Origin: Deltaproteobacteria bacterium
GTDB lineage: Bacteria; Desulfobacterota; Binatia; Binatales; Binataceae
Reading direction: 5' to 3'
DNA length: 64,000 nt
NCBI GenBank assembly: GCA_021780755.1
Contig: JAJXYF010000029.1
Coordinates: forward strand, 1-64,000
Shown here: piece by piece, positions 17,601 through 27,005 of the stretch
Position numbering within the stretch: position 1 is the first letter of the stretch
Layout: the number at the start of each line of letters is the position of its first letter
Program-made: the position numbers and the translations under genes
The notes under the pieces: model-generated
Seen by the model: the letters and a program-made list of their open reading frames with translations, nothing else
Databases searched by the model: none
Told to the model about the DNA's origin: nothing

Positions 17601-19844
17601 ATGATGACGGCGGCGGGCGCGCGTCGCGCTGCGAAGGGATGGGCGTGGGACGCGTTGGCGCTCGCGGCGTTCGCGCTCGGCGCGGCGCTGCTGTGGCGTC
17701 CGCTGCTCGCGGGCGGCTTCGCGAACTACTCGATTAGCAACGGCGAAAGCAACGATCCGCAAATCTTTATCTGGGGACTGGCGTGGTACCCTTACGCGCT
17801 GACGCACGGGCTCGATCCGCTTTATACGACGCTCGCCTTTGCGCCGTCGGGCTACAACCTCGCGTGGTCAACGACGCTGCCGGCGCCCGCGCTGGCGCTA
17901 TGGCCGGTCACCGCGCATTGGGGCCCGCTGGTCTCCTTCAACCTGCTGTGCGTACTCATCCCGATACTCAGTGCCTACACCGCATTCGCGCTCTGCCGGC
18001 AGGTGACGCGCGAACCGCTGGCCTCAATCGTTGGCGGGATGCTGTACGGGTTTTCGACTTACCAGCGAATCGAGGCCGACCATCCCAATCTCGCGTTGAG
18101 CTTTGTCGCGCCACTGCTGGTACTGCTGTTTTTGCTGCGGCTGGACAACCGAATCGGCGCAATGCGGTACGTATTGCTGATGGCGGTGGCGTTGACGATT
18201 CAGTTTCTGATTTCGCCGGAGATCTTCGCCGTCGCGATTTTTTTCGGCGCCGCCGCCATTGCGCTCGCCGCTTGGATGTCCGGTAACGGTTTGCGCACGC
18301 GCCTGCGGACGCCGCTGACGGAGAGCGTTGCCGCGATCGCGATCGCCGTCGCCGTGCTCACCCCGTACATCTACCGGTTTTTCCCGTCGCCATTCGGCTT
18401 GTCGCCGATTTATAACCCCGCGCATTGCTCGATCGATCTCGCCGGCTTCGTACTCCCCACGCAGGCGAGTCTTGCGAGCCGGCTGACGTTATTCCGGCGG
18501 TTCAGACGCCATATCGGTTTCGGCTGTGAGCCCGCCGCATACATGGGATTGTTGCCGCTCATCAGCGTGTGGGCGGCGTTGCGGCCGCGCGCGCACGCAG
18601 CCACCGACGCCTTTCCGCTCGAGCGATACCTGACCGCGCTGCTGGGCGGGATCATCTTGCTCGCGCTGGGGCCGATTATTCACGTGGCCGGAATGGCGGT
18701 CGCGCCGTCGATCTGGTTTCCCGCGATGGTAATCCCGATCCTCAACAACGCGTTGCCCGCGCGTTTCGTGCTCTTCGCGTTTCTGACACTCAGCGTGACG
18801 ATGGCGCGGTGGCTGAGCGACGGCGAACACCCCGCCGCGCCGCGCTGGCTGATTGCGGCGCTCGCCATGCTCTCGGTGCTGCCGACGGTTATACCGGCGG
18901 AAAACGCCACACTGCCGTTTTTCAATCAGCGCATGTATCGCGAGTACCTGTCGCCGCACGAGACCGTGATGTTCCTGCCGTTCGCGTACAACGGGCAAGC
19001 GATGAAATGGCAGGCGCAGAGCGGATTTTACTTTCGCGTAGCGGGCGGCTATTTGAGCGTCATACCACACGAGTACGAGAGCTGGCCGATAGTCACGGCG
19101 CTGCTGGGGGAAGCACCGTACATCCCGGACTTCGGCGATCAATTCAAGGTGTTCCTCGCGGCGCACGGGGTCGGCGCGGTAATCGTCGCGGAGCGCGATT
19201 ACGATCGCTACGCGAAACTTTGCGCGACGCTGGAGGTCGCGCCGGTGCATGCGGGCGGCGTCGTCATCTTCCGGACGAATGCGACGCGCCGCGCAACTTG
19301 TGGAAACGCGACCGCGGCGCAGATGGATACGCGCTACAACCTCGCGCGCTTCGAGCTTCTGATCGGCGCGGCCCGCAACTATCTTGCGCGAGGCTATCCG
19401 CAAGCCGAACTGAGTCCGTTTTCGGCGGTGCGCCTCGGCTTGATCGACCCGACTTTGGCGGGCGACCCAGCGCGATCGCAAACGGCCGGCTTTCCCTTCG
19501 CGGGTGCCGCGAGGCGCAGCGCGGCGTTTCAGGCGGTCGTCCGAATGCTGATTTCGCGTCATCTGATACGCGAACGGCTGGCCGTCGAGCTCGGACCGGT
19601 ACCGACCGGCGGCCGGCTTACCCGCAGCGGTATCTGGCTGGGGCCGTGGCGCGACGGCACCCTCGCGCTGGGCGTCGTCGCGGGTCCGCAAGCGGCGGCG
19701 TGCCTCCGCGCGCGCTTCGCTGCGAGCGCCGACGCCATCTACTATCCCTATCCCCTGCCCTATTCCGCACAGCCGCAATCGTTCAACGATCGGCAGATGT
19801 TATTGATGACCTTCAAGGCCGCCGCGCTCGCGTCGATCCGTTAG
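17601..19844 (+). CDS. Large polytopic membrane protein, distant paralog of copies A-C
   Basis: 747 residues. The first loop has DPQIFIWGLAWYPYAL, then FAPSGYNLAWST, matching the DPGLFIFFLEWW and WAPNGANLAWST of the proteins at 268-2439 and 4040-6298. Later motifs also match: NNALPARFVLFAFL, FYFRVAGGYL and a C-terminal soluble part with LSPFSAVRLGLI. About ten to twelve membrane segments lie in the first 430 residues. It is therefore the same GT-C-like family but clearly diverged, on the other strand and without a glycosyltransferase neighbour. No good ribosome site precedes the double ATG at 17601. Confidence 0.8.
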   Translation: MMTAAGARRAAKGWAWDALALAAFALGAALLWRPLLAGGFANYSISNGESNDPQIFIWGLAWYPYALTHGLDPLYTTLAFAPSGYNLAWSTTLPAPALALWPVTAHWGPLVSFNLLCVLIPILSAYTAFALCRQVTREPLASIVGGMLYGFSTYQRIEADHPNLALSFVAPLLVLLFLLRLDNRIGAMRYVLLMAVALTIQFLISPEIFAVAIFFGAAAIALAAWMSGNGLRTRLRTPLTESVAAIAIAVAVLTPYIYRFFPSPFGLSPIYNPAHCSIDLAGFVLPTQASLASRLTLFRRFRRHIGFGCEPAAYMGLLPLISVWAALRPRAHAATDAFPLERYLTALLGGIILLALGPIIHVAGMAVAPSIWFPAMVIPILNNALPARFVLFAFLTLSVTMARWLSDGEHPAAPRWLIAALAMLSVLPTVIPAENATLPFFNQRMYREYLSPHETVMFLPFAYNGQAMKWQAQSGFYFRVAGGYLSVIPHEYESWPIVTALLGEAPYIPDFGDQFKVFLAAHGVGAVIVAERDYDRYAKLCATLEVAPVHAGGVVIFRTNATRRATCGNATAAQMDTRYNLARFELLIGAARNYLARGYPQAELSPFSAVRLGLIDPTLAGDPARSQTAGFPFAGAARRSAAFQAVVRMLISRHLIRERLAVELGPVPTGGRLTRSGIWLGPWRDGTLALGVVAGPQAAACLRARFAASADAIYYPYPLPYSAQPQSFNDRQMLLMTFKAAALASIR

Positions 19845-19887
19845 GCGCGGCGCCCGGCCTCGATTGCGGATGGTTCGCGCGGAGGGG

Positions 19888-20127
19888 TCAGTAGCCGCGC
19901 TGAGAGCTGGCGTGCCCGGAAAAACTGGACGGGATCCGTGCGGGCGTGCCGGCCCGCTTGATCAGCAGGGCGGCGATCAGAATGATGATCGCGATCACGA
20001 CCATGCGCCGCGGGCGCGACTGCGGTGTGCGCGGACCCCGGCGGCGCGGCGATGCGGATTTGCGTTTGAACCCGCGTATCGGCGAGGGTCCCGGCCGGCT
20101 GGCTTCGGGATAGTGCTTGCGAGCCAT
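19888..20127 (-). CDS. Small basic single-span membrane protein (hypothetical)
   Basis: 79 residues. The first 40 are basic and Pro/Arg/Ser-rich, followed by one strongly hydrophobic segment (MVVIAIIILIAALLI, about 42-56) and a short tail. AGGT lies about 10 bases before ATG 20127, which is weak. No family is recognised. The basic tail followed by a membrane segment fits a real membrane-anchored peptide, but the region is GC-rich and other frames are also open. Confidence 0.45.
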   Translation of the reverse strand: MARKHYPEASRPGPSPIRGFKRKSASPRRRGPRTPQSRPRRMVVIAIIILIAALLIKRAGTPARIPSSFSGHASSQRGY

Positions 20128-20349
20128 CGTGGATGCTTACCTGGCAGTCCCGGTAGATTTCCGCCCCACGTTCGTAGTCTATGCGGAGACCCGCGCCGCG
20201 TAAATCGCCACCAAAAGCGTCGCGGGCGGCAGCCCTTCGGCCACCGCCCGCGCGCGTCATTGATCGCCTGGCATGCGCCCCGGCAAAGCAGTACGGATTT
20301 ACCGCTACCGGATCGCGCTACCGAACCCGCATGCCTTTACCGGACTTCA

Positions 20350-22020
20350 TCAGCCCTCCGGATTAATCACCGTATAGAGCGTCGAGGAGCCGCGCTGCAC
20401 GAGTAGCAGGGCCGACTGCTTGTCCTTTTGCGCAGCCTTCGCCATGGTCGCGAAGTCGTCGGCGTTGGCCACCTTCTTGTGATTGATTTCGAGCACGAGG
20501 TCGCCCGACTGCAGACCCGCCTCGGCCGCTGCGGAATCGGGCCGCACGCTGCGAATCACCACGCCCTTGGCGTTTTGCATGTTGAGTTGCTGCGCGATCT
20601 CGGGCGTGATGTCCTGCACCTGCATCCCCCAGCTCGTGCCCGGCGCCGCCGGCCCCTTGGCGCTGGCGATCTGCTCGTCCTTGAGCTCCGCGATCGTCGC
20701 CGTCAGCGTCAGGCGCTTGCCGCCGCGAATCACTTCGACCGGCACCGCCTGGCTGAGCGGCGTCGAGGCCACCATCTCGGGCAGTTCATGCTCGTCGTGC
20801 ACGGTCTGCCCATTGAACTTGGTGATGATATCGCCGCGTTGGATGCCGGCCTTGGCTGCCGGTCCGTCCTTCTGCACACCGGCGATCAGGGCGCCGGTCG
20901 GCGCCGCGAGCCCAAACGACTTGGCCAGCGGGGGCGTCACTTCCTGGATCTCCACGCCGAGCCATCCGCGCACCACCTTGCCATGCTCCTTGAGCTGCTG
21001 CATCACCATCTTCGCGATATCGATCGGAATCGCGAAGCCGATACCCGCGTTGCTGCCGGTGCTGCTGTAAATCGCCGTGTTGATGCCGATGACCTGGCCC
21101 GCGGTGTTGAAGAGCGGGCCGCCGGAATTGCCCGGATTGATCGACGCGTCGGTCTGGATGAAGTTGTCGTAGTTGCCGCCCAGCGCGCGCCCCTTGGCGC
21201 TCACGATGCCCGAAGTCACGGTCAGGTTGAAGCCGAACGGGCTGCCGATCGCCATCACCCAGTCGCCCACTTCAGTCACGTCGGAGTCGCCGAGAGTAGC
21301 GGCCGGCAACGGCTGCTTGGTGTCGATTTTGATCAGTGCGAGATCGGTCTTGGGATCCTTGCCGATTACCTTGGCCGTGAACTCGCGCTTGTCGAGCAGG
21401 GTCACGTGGATTTCGTCGGCGTGGCCGACCACGTGGTTGTTAGTCAGGATGTAGCCGTCAGGAGAGACAATCACGCCCGAACCGAGTCCGCGCTGCTTGA
21501 ACTCGTGGGGCATCTGGCCGAAGAAATGACGGAACTGCTCGAAGGGATCGCCGTTGCCGCCCCCGCCGCCGAAGGGGCTGTTGGGGCCGAAGGGATTTCC
21601 ACCCGGACCGCCCGGACCACCCGGACCGCCCGGAGCCGGCCCACCGCCTTGGTCGCCGCCACCCTGATCGCCGCCACCGCCTCCTTGATCGCCCTGATCG
21701 CCCTCGTCACCGCCCGGACCACCAAAACCGGCGGACTTGACCTCCTGGACGACCGCGACGTTGACCACCGTCGGCATCACCTGCTTGACCAGCGGGGCCC
21801 ATGACGGTAGCGCAATCGATCGCTCACTGGGCTCGGGCGCGTTGGCTGGAGCCGGTTGATGATTGCCTTCAGGCGCGGATGGCGCGGTCTGCGTGACCTG
21901 CGGTTTGCTCTGCGCGTTGGCGTCGCCCGAACCCCAAAACGGAAATGCCCCCGCGTTGGCGAACGCGATTAAGATTCCGAGACCAACGCCGCCGACGATG
22001 GCAGCGACCGTCTTGCTCAT
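20350..22020 (-). CDS. DegP/HtrA-family periplasmic serine protease with Gly-rich insert
   Basis: 556 residues from ATG 22020, with AGGAGG 6 bases upstream. An N-terminal membrane or signal segment (8-28) is followed by a Pro/Ala-rich stretch, then the trypsin-like domain with catalytic His196 (TNNHVVGHAD), Asp226 (TDLALIK) and Ser299 (NPGNSGGPLF). Two PDZ domains follow (about 350-440 and 455-545). Residues 98-157 are a long Gly/Asp/Gln/Pro-rich insert in the LA loop, where most homologs have a shorter one. HtrA proteases degrade misfolded envelope proteins. The kinase and sigma-54 regulator genes lie just upstream in the same direction. Confidence 0.93.
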   Translation of the reverse strand: MSKTVAAIVGGVGLGILIAFANAGAFPFWGSGDANAQSKPQVTQTAPSAPEGNHQPAPANAPEPSERSIALPSWAPLVKQVMPTVVNVAVVQEVKSAGFGGPGGDEGDQGDQGGGGGDQGGGDQGGGPAPGGPGGPGGPGGNPFGPNSPFGGGGGNGDPFEQFRHFFGQMPHEFKQRGLGSGVIVSPDGYILTNNHVVGHADEIHVTLLDKREFTAKVIGKDPKTDLALIKIDTKQPLPAATLGDSDVTEVGDWVMAIGSPFGFNLTVTSGIVSAKGRALGGNYDNFIQTDASINPGNSGGPLFNTAGQVIGINTAIYSSTGSNAGIGFAIPIDIAKMVMQQLKEHGKVVRGWLGVEIQEVTPPLAKSFGLAAPTGALIAGVQKDGPAAKAGIQRGDIITKFNGQTVHDEHELPEMVASTPLSQAVPVEVIRGGKRLTLTATIAELKDEQIASAKGPAAPGTSWGMQVQDITPEIAQQLNMQNAKGVVIRSVRPDSAAAEAGLQSGDLVLEINHKKVANADDFATMAKAAQKDKQSALLLVQRGSSTLYTVINPEG

Positions 22021-22303
22021 GCATTCCTCCTGAAAGCGCTGCGCCACCCCTTGGATAGCTACAACGGCGAAACTCTTAATTTCAGACGATAATCGGCGGC
22101 CAAAATTCACCCGCCGCCGTCCCCTGACGGTGGCAAAGCGCGTCCGGCGAAGCACCCCGCCTGCCCGTCGCGAGGCGCCGCGGCGCCGGCGCGAAGGCCG
22201 CCTAACCTGTTAAGTAAAACAGAAACCCACGGTCTTTAATACTATCGATTTCGCTACCGATGCGGCTGCCTGTGCGCTCCTGCGCGGGGATTAAGGACGC
22301 CGC

Positions 22304-23725
22304 TCAAGCCTCCGCCGGCGCCGGCCCGCCCCGCCCGTCGGGCTTCTTGATGGCGAACTTGTCGAGCCGATATTGCAGCGTGCGATAGCTCATGCCGAGC
22401 ATCTTGGCTGCCTTCGCGATCACCCAATCGGCCTTTTCCATTGCCTGCAATATGATGTCGCGCTCGAGGTGTTCGAAGTTGATGCCCTCGGCGGGTATCT
22501 CGAAGCGATCGCTGCCGCGCGCGCGATCGATGCGCCCGGTGCTCTTGCGCGTGAGCACCTCTTGCGGCAAATCGCGCGGCGTGATCGCGTCGCCCTCGCA
22601 GAGCAGGATCGCACGCTCGATGGCCGACTCCAACTGGCGGACGTTGCCCGGCCACGAGTAGTCGAGCAGCCGCTCCATCGCCTCGCGGCTGATCTCCTTG
22701 ACCCGGCCGTCGGCCAGATGGCTGAAGCGGGCCAGCGTGTGATTGGCGAGCAGCGGAATATCCGAGCGGCGATCGCGCAGCGGCGGCAGCGTGATGGTGA
22801 CGACGTTGACGCGGTAGTAGAGGTCTTCGCGGAAGCGCTCTTCGGCGACCTCCTCGGCCAGATTGTGATTGGTCGCGGCGAGCAAGCGCACGTCAACCTT
22901 GAACGAGTCGTTGCCGCCCACGCGCCTGACCTCGCGCTCCTGCAGCACGCGCAGAATCTTGGCCTGCACGCCCGATCCGAGGTCGCCGATCTCGTCGAGA
23001 AAGAGCGTCGATTTATCGGCGCTTTCGAACAGCCCGATCTTGCGTTCGGTCGCGCCGGTAAACGCGCCACGCTCGTGGCCGAACAGTTCGTTTTCGATCA
23101 GGTTGTCGGGAATCGCCGAACAGTTGATCGCGACGAACGGGCGCGCCCCGCGCGGCGACAGCCGATGGATTCCGCGCGCGATGACTTCCTTGCCGGTGCC
23201 GCTCTCGCCCTGGATCAATACCGTCGTATTCGACGGCGCGACTTTGCGCATGATCTTGATCACTTCCTGGATGGCCGGGTCCTGCCCGATAATCCCCTCG
23301 ACCTGCAGCTTGCCCGCCATCTGCGTGCGCAGGATCTGGTTCTCCTGCTGCAGGTTCGACAGCTCGGACGCCTTGCCCACCGTCATCACCAGCGCCTCGC
23401 GATCGGTCGGCTTGGTGAGATAGTAGAAGGCGCCGTTCTTCATCGCCTGCACGGCGCTGTCGATGGTGCCGTGCGCCGTCAGCACCACCACCTGCGTCGC
23501 CGGGTATTGCAGCTTGACCTTGGCCAGCAGCTCTTCGCCCGACATCCCCGGCATCATCAGGTCGGTCAGCACGACGTCGAAGCGCGAGAGCGCCAGCAGG
23601 TCGAGTGCGCGCTTGCCGATCGGGGCCTCCTCGACCGCGAAACCTTCGTCGCGCAGCGTGTCGGCGGTAATCTGCCGTTCGAGGTCGTTATCTTCGACCA
23701 CCAGTACGGAGGCCTGACTCATCAC
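22304..23725 (-). CDS. Sigma-54-dependent response regulator (NtrC family)
   Basis: 473 residues with three domains. The receiver has phospho-acceptor Asp55 in VVLTDLMMPG. The AAA+ domain has Walker A GESGTGKE and the sigma-54 contact loop GAFTGA. The C-terminal Fis-type helix-turn-helix is AAKMLGMSYRTLQYRL, near residue 445. It activates RpoN promoters when phosphorylated. The start ATG overlaps the stop of the histidine kinase gene by 4 bases, so the two form one unit. The HtrA gene begins 283 bases downstream and may be a target. Confidence 0.94.
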   Translation of the reverse strand: MMSQASVLVVEDNDLERQITADTLRDEGFAVEEAPIGKRALDLLALSRFDVVLTDLMMPGMSGEELLAKVKLQYPATQVVVLTAHGTIDSAVQAMKNGAFYYLTKPTDREALVMTVGKASELSNLQQENQILRTQMAGKLQVEGIIGQDPAIQEVIKIMRKVAPSNTTVLIQGESGTGKEVIARGIHRLSPRGARPFVAINCSAIPDNLIENELFGHERGAFTGATERKIGLFESADKSTLFLDEIGDLGSGVQAKILRVLQEREVRRVGGNDSFKVDVRLLAATNHNLAEEVAEERFREDLYYRVNVVTITLPPLRDRRSDIPLLANHTLARFSHLADGRVKEISREAMERLLDYSWPGNVRQLESAIERAILLCEGDAITPRDLPQEVLTRKSTGRIDRARGSDRFEIPAEGINFEHLERDIILQAMEKADWVIAKAAKMLGMSYRTLQYRLDKFAIKKPDGRGGPAPAEA

Positions 23726-25191
23726 TGTTTATGTACTCCGCCAATTGGAAACGTGAAAGTAACGGTGGTGCCCGGCGCCGGTTCGCTCGGCCCGATGGTG
23801 ATCGTGCCGCCATGCTTTTCGACGATCGCCTTGGAAAAGAACAGGCCCAGCCCGATGCCTTCGCGCTTGGTGGTGAAGAACGGCTCGAAGACATGATCGA
23901 CCACGTTTGGGTCGATACCCTTGCCGGTGTCGGAGAACCTGACCTCAAAATTGCCATTGTTCTGCGCGAACCTGATCCGCAGCACGCCGCCGTCGGGCAT
24001 CGCCTGGGTCGCGTTGCCGACCACATTGACGAAACACGTCCGCACCTTTTCGGCATCGACGTTGAGCACCGCCGGCACTTCCATCCCCTCTTCCTCGACC
24101 TTGATCGACTGGCTCTTCATCTTGGATTCGGAAAGCGCCAGCACGCCCCCGATCAGGCTATGCAGATCGGTCGGCGCCCGATGTATCTCGATCGGCTGCC
24201 CGTAATGCAGAAAGGTCTGCACCATTTCAGAGAGGCGCCGAATCTCGTCCTTCATGATGACCAGTTGGCGCATGAACTCGTCGCGTCCGCGGGGTAACTG
24301 AGGACCGTAGCGCGTGCGCAACTGGTCGAGCGCCAGGCTGATGAAGTTGAGCGGATTCTTAATCTCGTGGGCGAGCGCCCCGGCCAACTGCCCGAGCGCC
24401 GTGAAGCGCTCCAGGCGGTTGAGTTCCTGCTCGCGTTCACGCGCCCGGCGCAACTGCGCGACCATGTCGTTGAAGCTGCGCGTCAGCAAGCCGATCTCGT
24501 CGCGGCGGCGCGCCTCCGGCACCGGTTCGAGTCCGCGCGCGGCTATATTCTGCGCGGCATCGGCCACCGCGTGAATCGGCTCGACGTAGCGCTCGGCGAG
24601 AATATAGGCGAACACCAGCCCCATCGCGAAGATCGCCAACCCGAGCGAAAGCAGCCGCAAGCGATAGTCGCGCAGCGGCTGATCGAAATCGCTGAAGTTG
24701 GCCACCACCTGCACATAGCCCAGCAGATGGTCCTCGACTTCGACCGGGATGAAATAGACCGTGCTTTCGGTGTCGGGCAAGCCGAGCGTCGCGGCCGGCA
24801 CTGCGACCGGACCGCGCGGATTGCCCGCCCGCATCGCCATCAGCGAGCGCACGGTCTCCGGATTCAGCGCCGCGCCGATCAGCTTCGGATTGGAGCTATT
24901 GAGGATCAGGTCCTGGCTCGACGCGATCGATACTTCCAGCCCGCGCGTGTGCAGCCGCTCGACGTAGTTCTGCAGCCGGTCGCGGTCGGTGGTCCCCACC
25001 GAGGTCAGTTCCTGCACGCTGATCTGAATCACGCTGGCGAGGTCCTTGACCTTTTCCTGGGTGGTGTTGACGATCACTTCCTCAGCCTTGAGACTGACCA
25101 GCATTTCCGCGCCGAGAGTCAGCGCGAGCAGCCCGACCATCAGCGCGATCAGCTTGGCCTTGAGATTGAGAACCGGGAACTCGAATCGCAT
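23722..25191 (-). CDS. Membrane sensor histidine kinase
   Basis: 489 residues. Two membrane segments (about 14-34 and 179-199) flank a periplasmic sensor region of about 145 residues, followed by a HAMP linker (200-252), the dimerisation helix with phospho-acceptor His275 in LAHEIKNPLN, and an ATPase domain with N-box NVVGNATQAM, FSDTGKGID and GIGLGLFFSKAIVEKHGG. It is the partner of the sigma-54 regulator that overlaps it. Together with the HtrA gene downstream it looks like an envelope-stress sensing module, though the signal is not evident. Confidence 0.94.
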   Translation of the reverse strand: MRFEFPVLNLKAKLIALMVGLLALTLGAEMLVSLKAEEVIVNTTQEKVKDLASVIQISVQELTSVGTTDRDRLQNYVERLHTRGLEVSIASSQDLILNSSNPKLIGAALNPETVRSLMAMRAGNPRGPVAVPAATLGLPDTESTVYFIPVEVEDHLLGYVQVVANFSDFDQPLRDYRLRLLSLGLAIFAMGLVFAYILAERYVEPIHAVADAAQNIAARGLEPVPEARRRDEIGLLTRSFNDMVAQLRRAREREQELNRLERFTALGQLAGALAHEIKNPLNFISLALDQLRTRYGPQLPRGRDEFMRQLVIMKDEIRRLSEMVQTFLHYGQPIEIHRAPTDLHSLIGGVLALSESKMKSQSIKVEEEGMEVPAVLNVDAEKVRTCFVNVVGNATQAMPDGGVLRIRFAQNNGNFEVRFSDTGKGIDPNVVDHVFEPFFTTKREGIGLGLFFSKAIVEKHGGTITIGPSEPAPGTTVTFTFPIGGVHKQ

Positions 25192-25232
25192 ATTGAAGCG
25201 CGCGGCCAGCGCCGCGGCGAAGTTGTGTAGTC

Positions 25233-25844
25233 TCAGGTGGGGTCCGCGCCGCGCTCACGCGCGAAGATCAACGAACGGCTCGCGTACACGATGAGAGATC
25301 CCACCGCGACGATCCAGATCAGATGCTCGAAGCCCCCGAGATAGCGGAAAACCTCCTCGATCTGGCCGCCGAAGAGGTAACCGAGCGAGACCACGATCGG
25401 CACCGAAATCAGCGCGCCAAGCAGATCGAAGAAGACGAAGTTTCCGGGGCTGAAGCCGAGCGATCCGGCGGTCAGATAGATCAATGCGCGCAGGCCCGCT
25501 AGAAACCGCGCATAGAATATCGCGCGATTGCCGTGACGCGTCATGAATTCCTTCAACCGACCGATCTGGACCTGTGAGGACGGCCGCCCGAGCTGGAAAT
25601 ACGAGACCAGTCCGGTGCCGAAGCGCCGACCCATGAAGAACAGCCAGTTGTCGCCGGCAACCACTCCGAGCAGCGAGACCGCCAGCGTCATCGGGAGCTG
25701 GGTGACCCCGCGATGGACCAGGAACCCACCCGCCAGCAGCGCAACATCCTCCGGCAGCGGCAGCCCGAGTCCGCATAGCAATAGCACGCAAAACAGCCCG
25801 ACGTAGGTGAAATGCTGGATGTAGGTCGAGACCAGGCCGGTCAA
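25233..25844 (-). CDS. DedA-family membrane protein
   Basis: 203 residues. It has the family signature GLPLPEDVALLAGGFL, then GDNWLFFMGRRFG and the FYARFLAGLRALIYLTAGSL region, with four to five hydrophobic segments. DedA-family proteins are implicated in undecaprenyl-phosphate or phospholipid scrambling and in membrane homeostasis. Its start is 2 bases after the stop of the CYCGC-motif gene, so the two are probably translated together. Confidence 0.93.
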   Translation of the reverse strand: MTGLVSTYIQHFTYVGLFCVLLLCGLGLPLPEDVALLAGGFLVHRGVTQLPMTLAVSLLGVVAGDNWLFFMGRRFGTGLVSYFQLGRPSSQVQIGRLKEFMTRHGNRAIFYARFLAGLRALIYLTAGSLGFSPGNFVFFDLLGALISVPIVVSLGYLFGGQIEEVFRYLGGFEHLIWIVAVGSLIVYASRSLIFARERGADPT

Positions 25845-25846
25845 AA

Positions 25847-26257
25847 TCAGCCTCCGTGCCCGTAGCGCGTGCGCAACGCGTCGCGAATCTGATCGATCGG
25901 CGTCCCCTGCGCGAGCATCTGTCCCCCCGTGATCGCCTCGCCCGTGCAGATATCACACGACGCGCCGTGATTGGTGCGGAAGCAATCGAGCAGATTCTTG
26001 TGGCCCTCGTTCTGCTCGCAGCCGCAGTAACAGTCGAGCTGCGCGAGCAGCTCCGGATGGTCGTGCGCGACGATATAGGCTTGCCGGATGTCGCCCCGGT
26101 AGAGGTTGGGATCCTGGGTGAGGCTCGCATTCGCACCGCCGGCGTCCGAATCGGCGACCGCGCGCAGTTGCCACGCCCCAAACCCCACGATTACCACCAG
26201 CCCGATCACCGTGGCGGCGATTATCCACCGCATGCGATTATTCGATCCTTTTGCCAT
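25847..26257 (-). CDS. CYCGC-motif membrane-anchored protein (PCYCGC family)
   Basis: 136 residues. One N-terminal membrane segment (about 10-28) anchors an outside domain with LDCYCGCEQNEGHKNLLDCF and then CDICTGE, six Cys in total, in the manner of the PCYCGC domain family. The spacing suggests metal or redox chemistry rather than simple disulfides, but no function is established. It is directly followed, 2 bases later, by the DedA gene. AAGGATC lies a few bases before ATG 26257. Confidence 0.85.
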   Translation of the reverse strand: MAKGSNNRMRWIIAATVIGLVVIVGFGAWQLRAVADSDAGGANASLTQDPNLYRGDIRQAYIVAHDHPELLAQLDCYCGCEQNEGHKNLLDCFRTNHGASCDICTGEAITGGQMLAQGTPIDQIRDALRTRYGHGG

Positions 26258-26278
26258 GGCCGTGATCCTTAACCCCGA

Positions 26279-26950
26279 CTATAGCATTTCGATCGCCTGA
26301 ACGCTGCGCTGCCTGAAAGCGTAGAGGGCGGCTGGCCGATGGGCGCCGCGGCGCTTGCCGGGCAGGCGCTTGAGCAGGCCCATCGCCATGATCCGGCGAC
26401 GGAAGTTGCGCCGATCCAGCGGACGTTCAAGCACCGTCGCATAGAGCTCTTCAAGCTCTGCGAAACTGAACGTCGGCGGCAGCAGGTTGCACGCGATATT
26501 GGTGTATTCGAGCTTCGACTTCAGTCGCCGCAACGCGTATTCGGCGATTATCGAATGATCATAAGCCAGCGCCGGTAGCCGCGCCACCTCGAACCAACGG
26601 CCGGCCGCATACTTGCGCGAGCGTGAAATGGCAGCGCCGGCATCGTCGATAAGACCCAGGTAGCCGACCGAGACCACGTGCGCACCCGGGTCGCGTGAGG
26701 GGTCGCCGAAGCTGAACAGTTGCTCCAGGTAAAGGTCGCGCAGGCTGGCGGCGTCCTCCAGTTCGCGCCGCGCGGCTTCATCGAGCGTTTCGCCGACGCG
26801 CACCAGTCCGCCGGGAAACGCCCACTTGCCCGCCGCCGCACCCGCCGTCAACTGTACCAGATAGCACTTGAGGCGCTCCCCCTCGATCGCGAACAGCACC
26901 GTATCCACCGCAACCTTCGGCCGCGCCACCTCGGCGTCGCGCGCGTCCAT
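26279..26950 (-). CDS. NrtR-like NUDIX-domain transcriptional regulator
   Basis: 223 residues from ATG 26950; GTG 26983 is another in-frame start, and a longer frame to 27076 would run into nadA. The N-terminal NUDIX domain has GGLVRVGETLDEAARREL, but the rest of the Nudix box is degenerate (EDAAS where REUXEEXGU is expected). A winged-helix domain follows (SFAELEELYATVLERPLDRRNFRRRI), with RLPGKRRGAHRPA at the end. This is the arrangement of NrtR repressors, which bind ADP-ribose and control NAD synthesis genes. Its position directly after nadA supports that role. Confidence 0.85.
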   Translation of the reverse strand: MDARDAEVARPKVAVDTVLFAIEGERLKCYLVQLTAGAAAGKWAFPGGLVRVGETLDEAARRELEDAASLRDLYLEQLFSFGDPSRDPGAHVVSVGYLGLIDDAGAAISRSRKYAAGRWFEVARLPALAYDHSIIAEYALRRLKSKLEYTNIACNLLPPTFSFAELEELYATVLERPLDRRNFRRRIMAMGLLKRLPGKRRGAHRPAALYAFRQRSVQAIEML

Positions 26951-27005
26951 GCTCGCTTGATGCTGTAAGGTCTCGACCGCCACGTGATCCAATCTCGCCG
27001 CGCGG

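Noticed and set aside
20221-20252. 9-bp hairpin between the htrA end and the small membrane ORF
   Set aside because: It lies about 100 bases beyond the htrA stop and has no T tract, so I do not call a terminator.
22373-23896. 507-codon open frame on the plus strand
   Set aside because: It is antisense to the sigma-54 regulator; composition is that of a GC-rich shadow frame.
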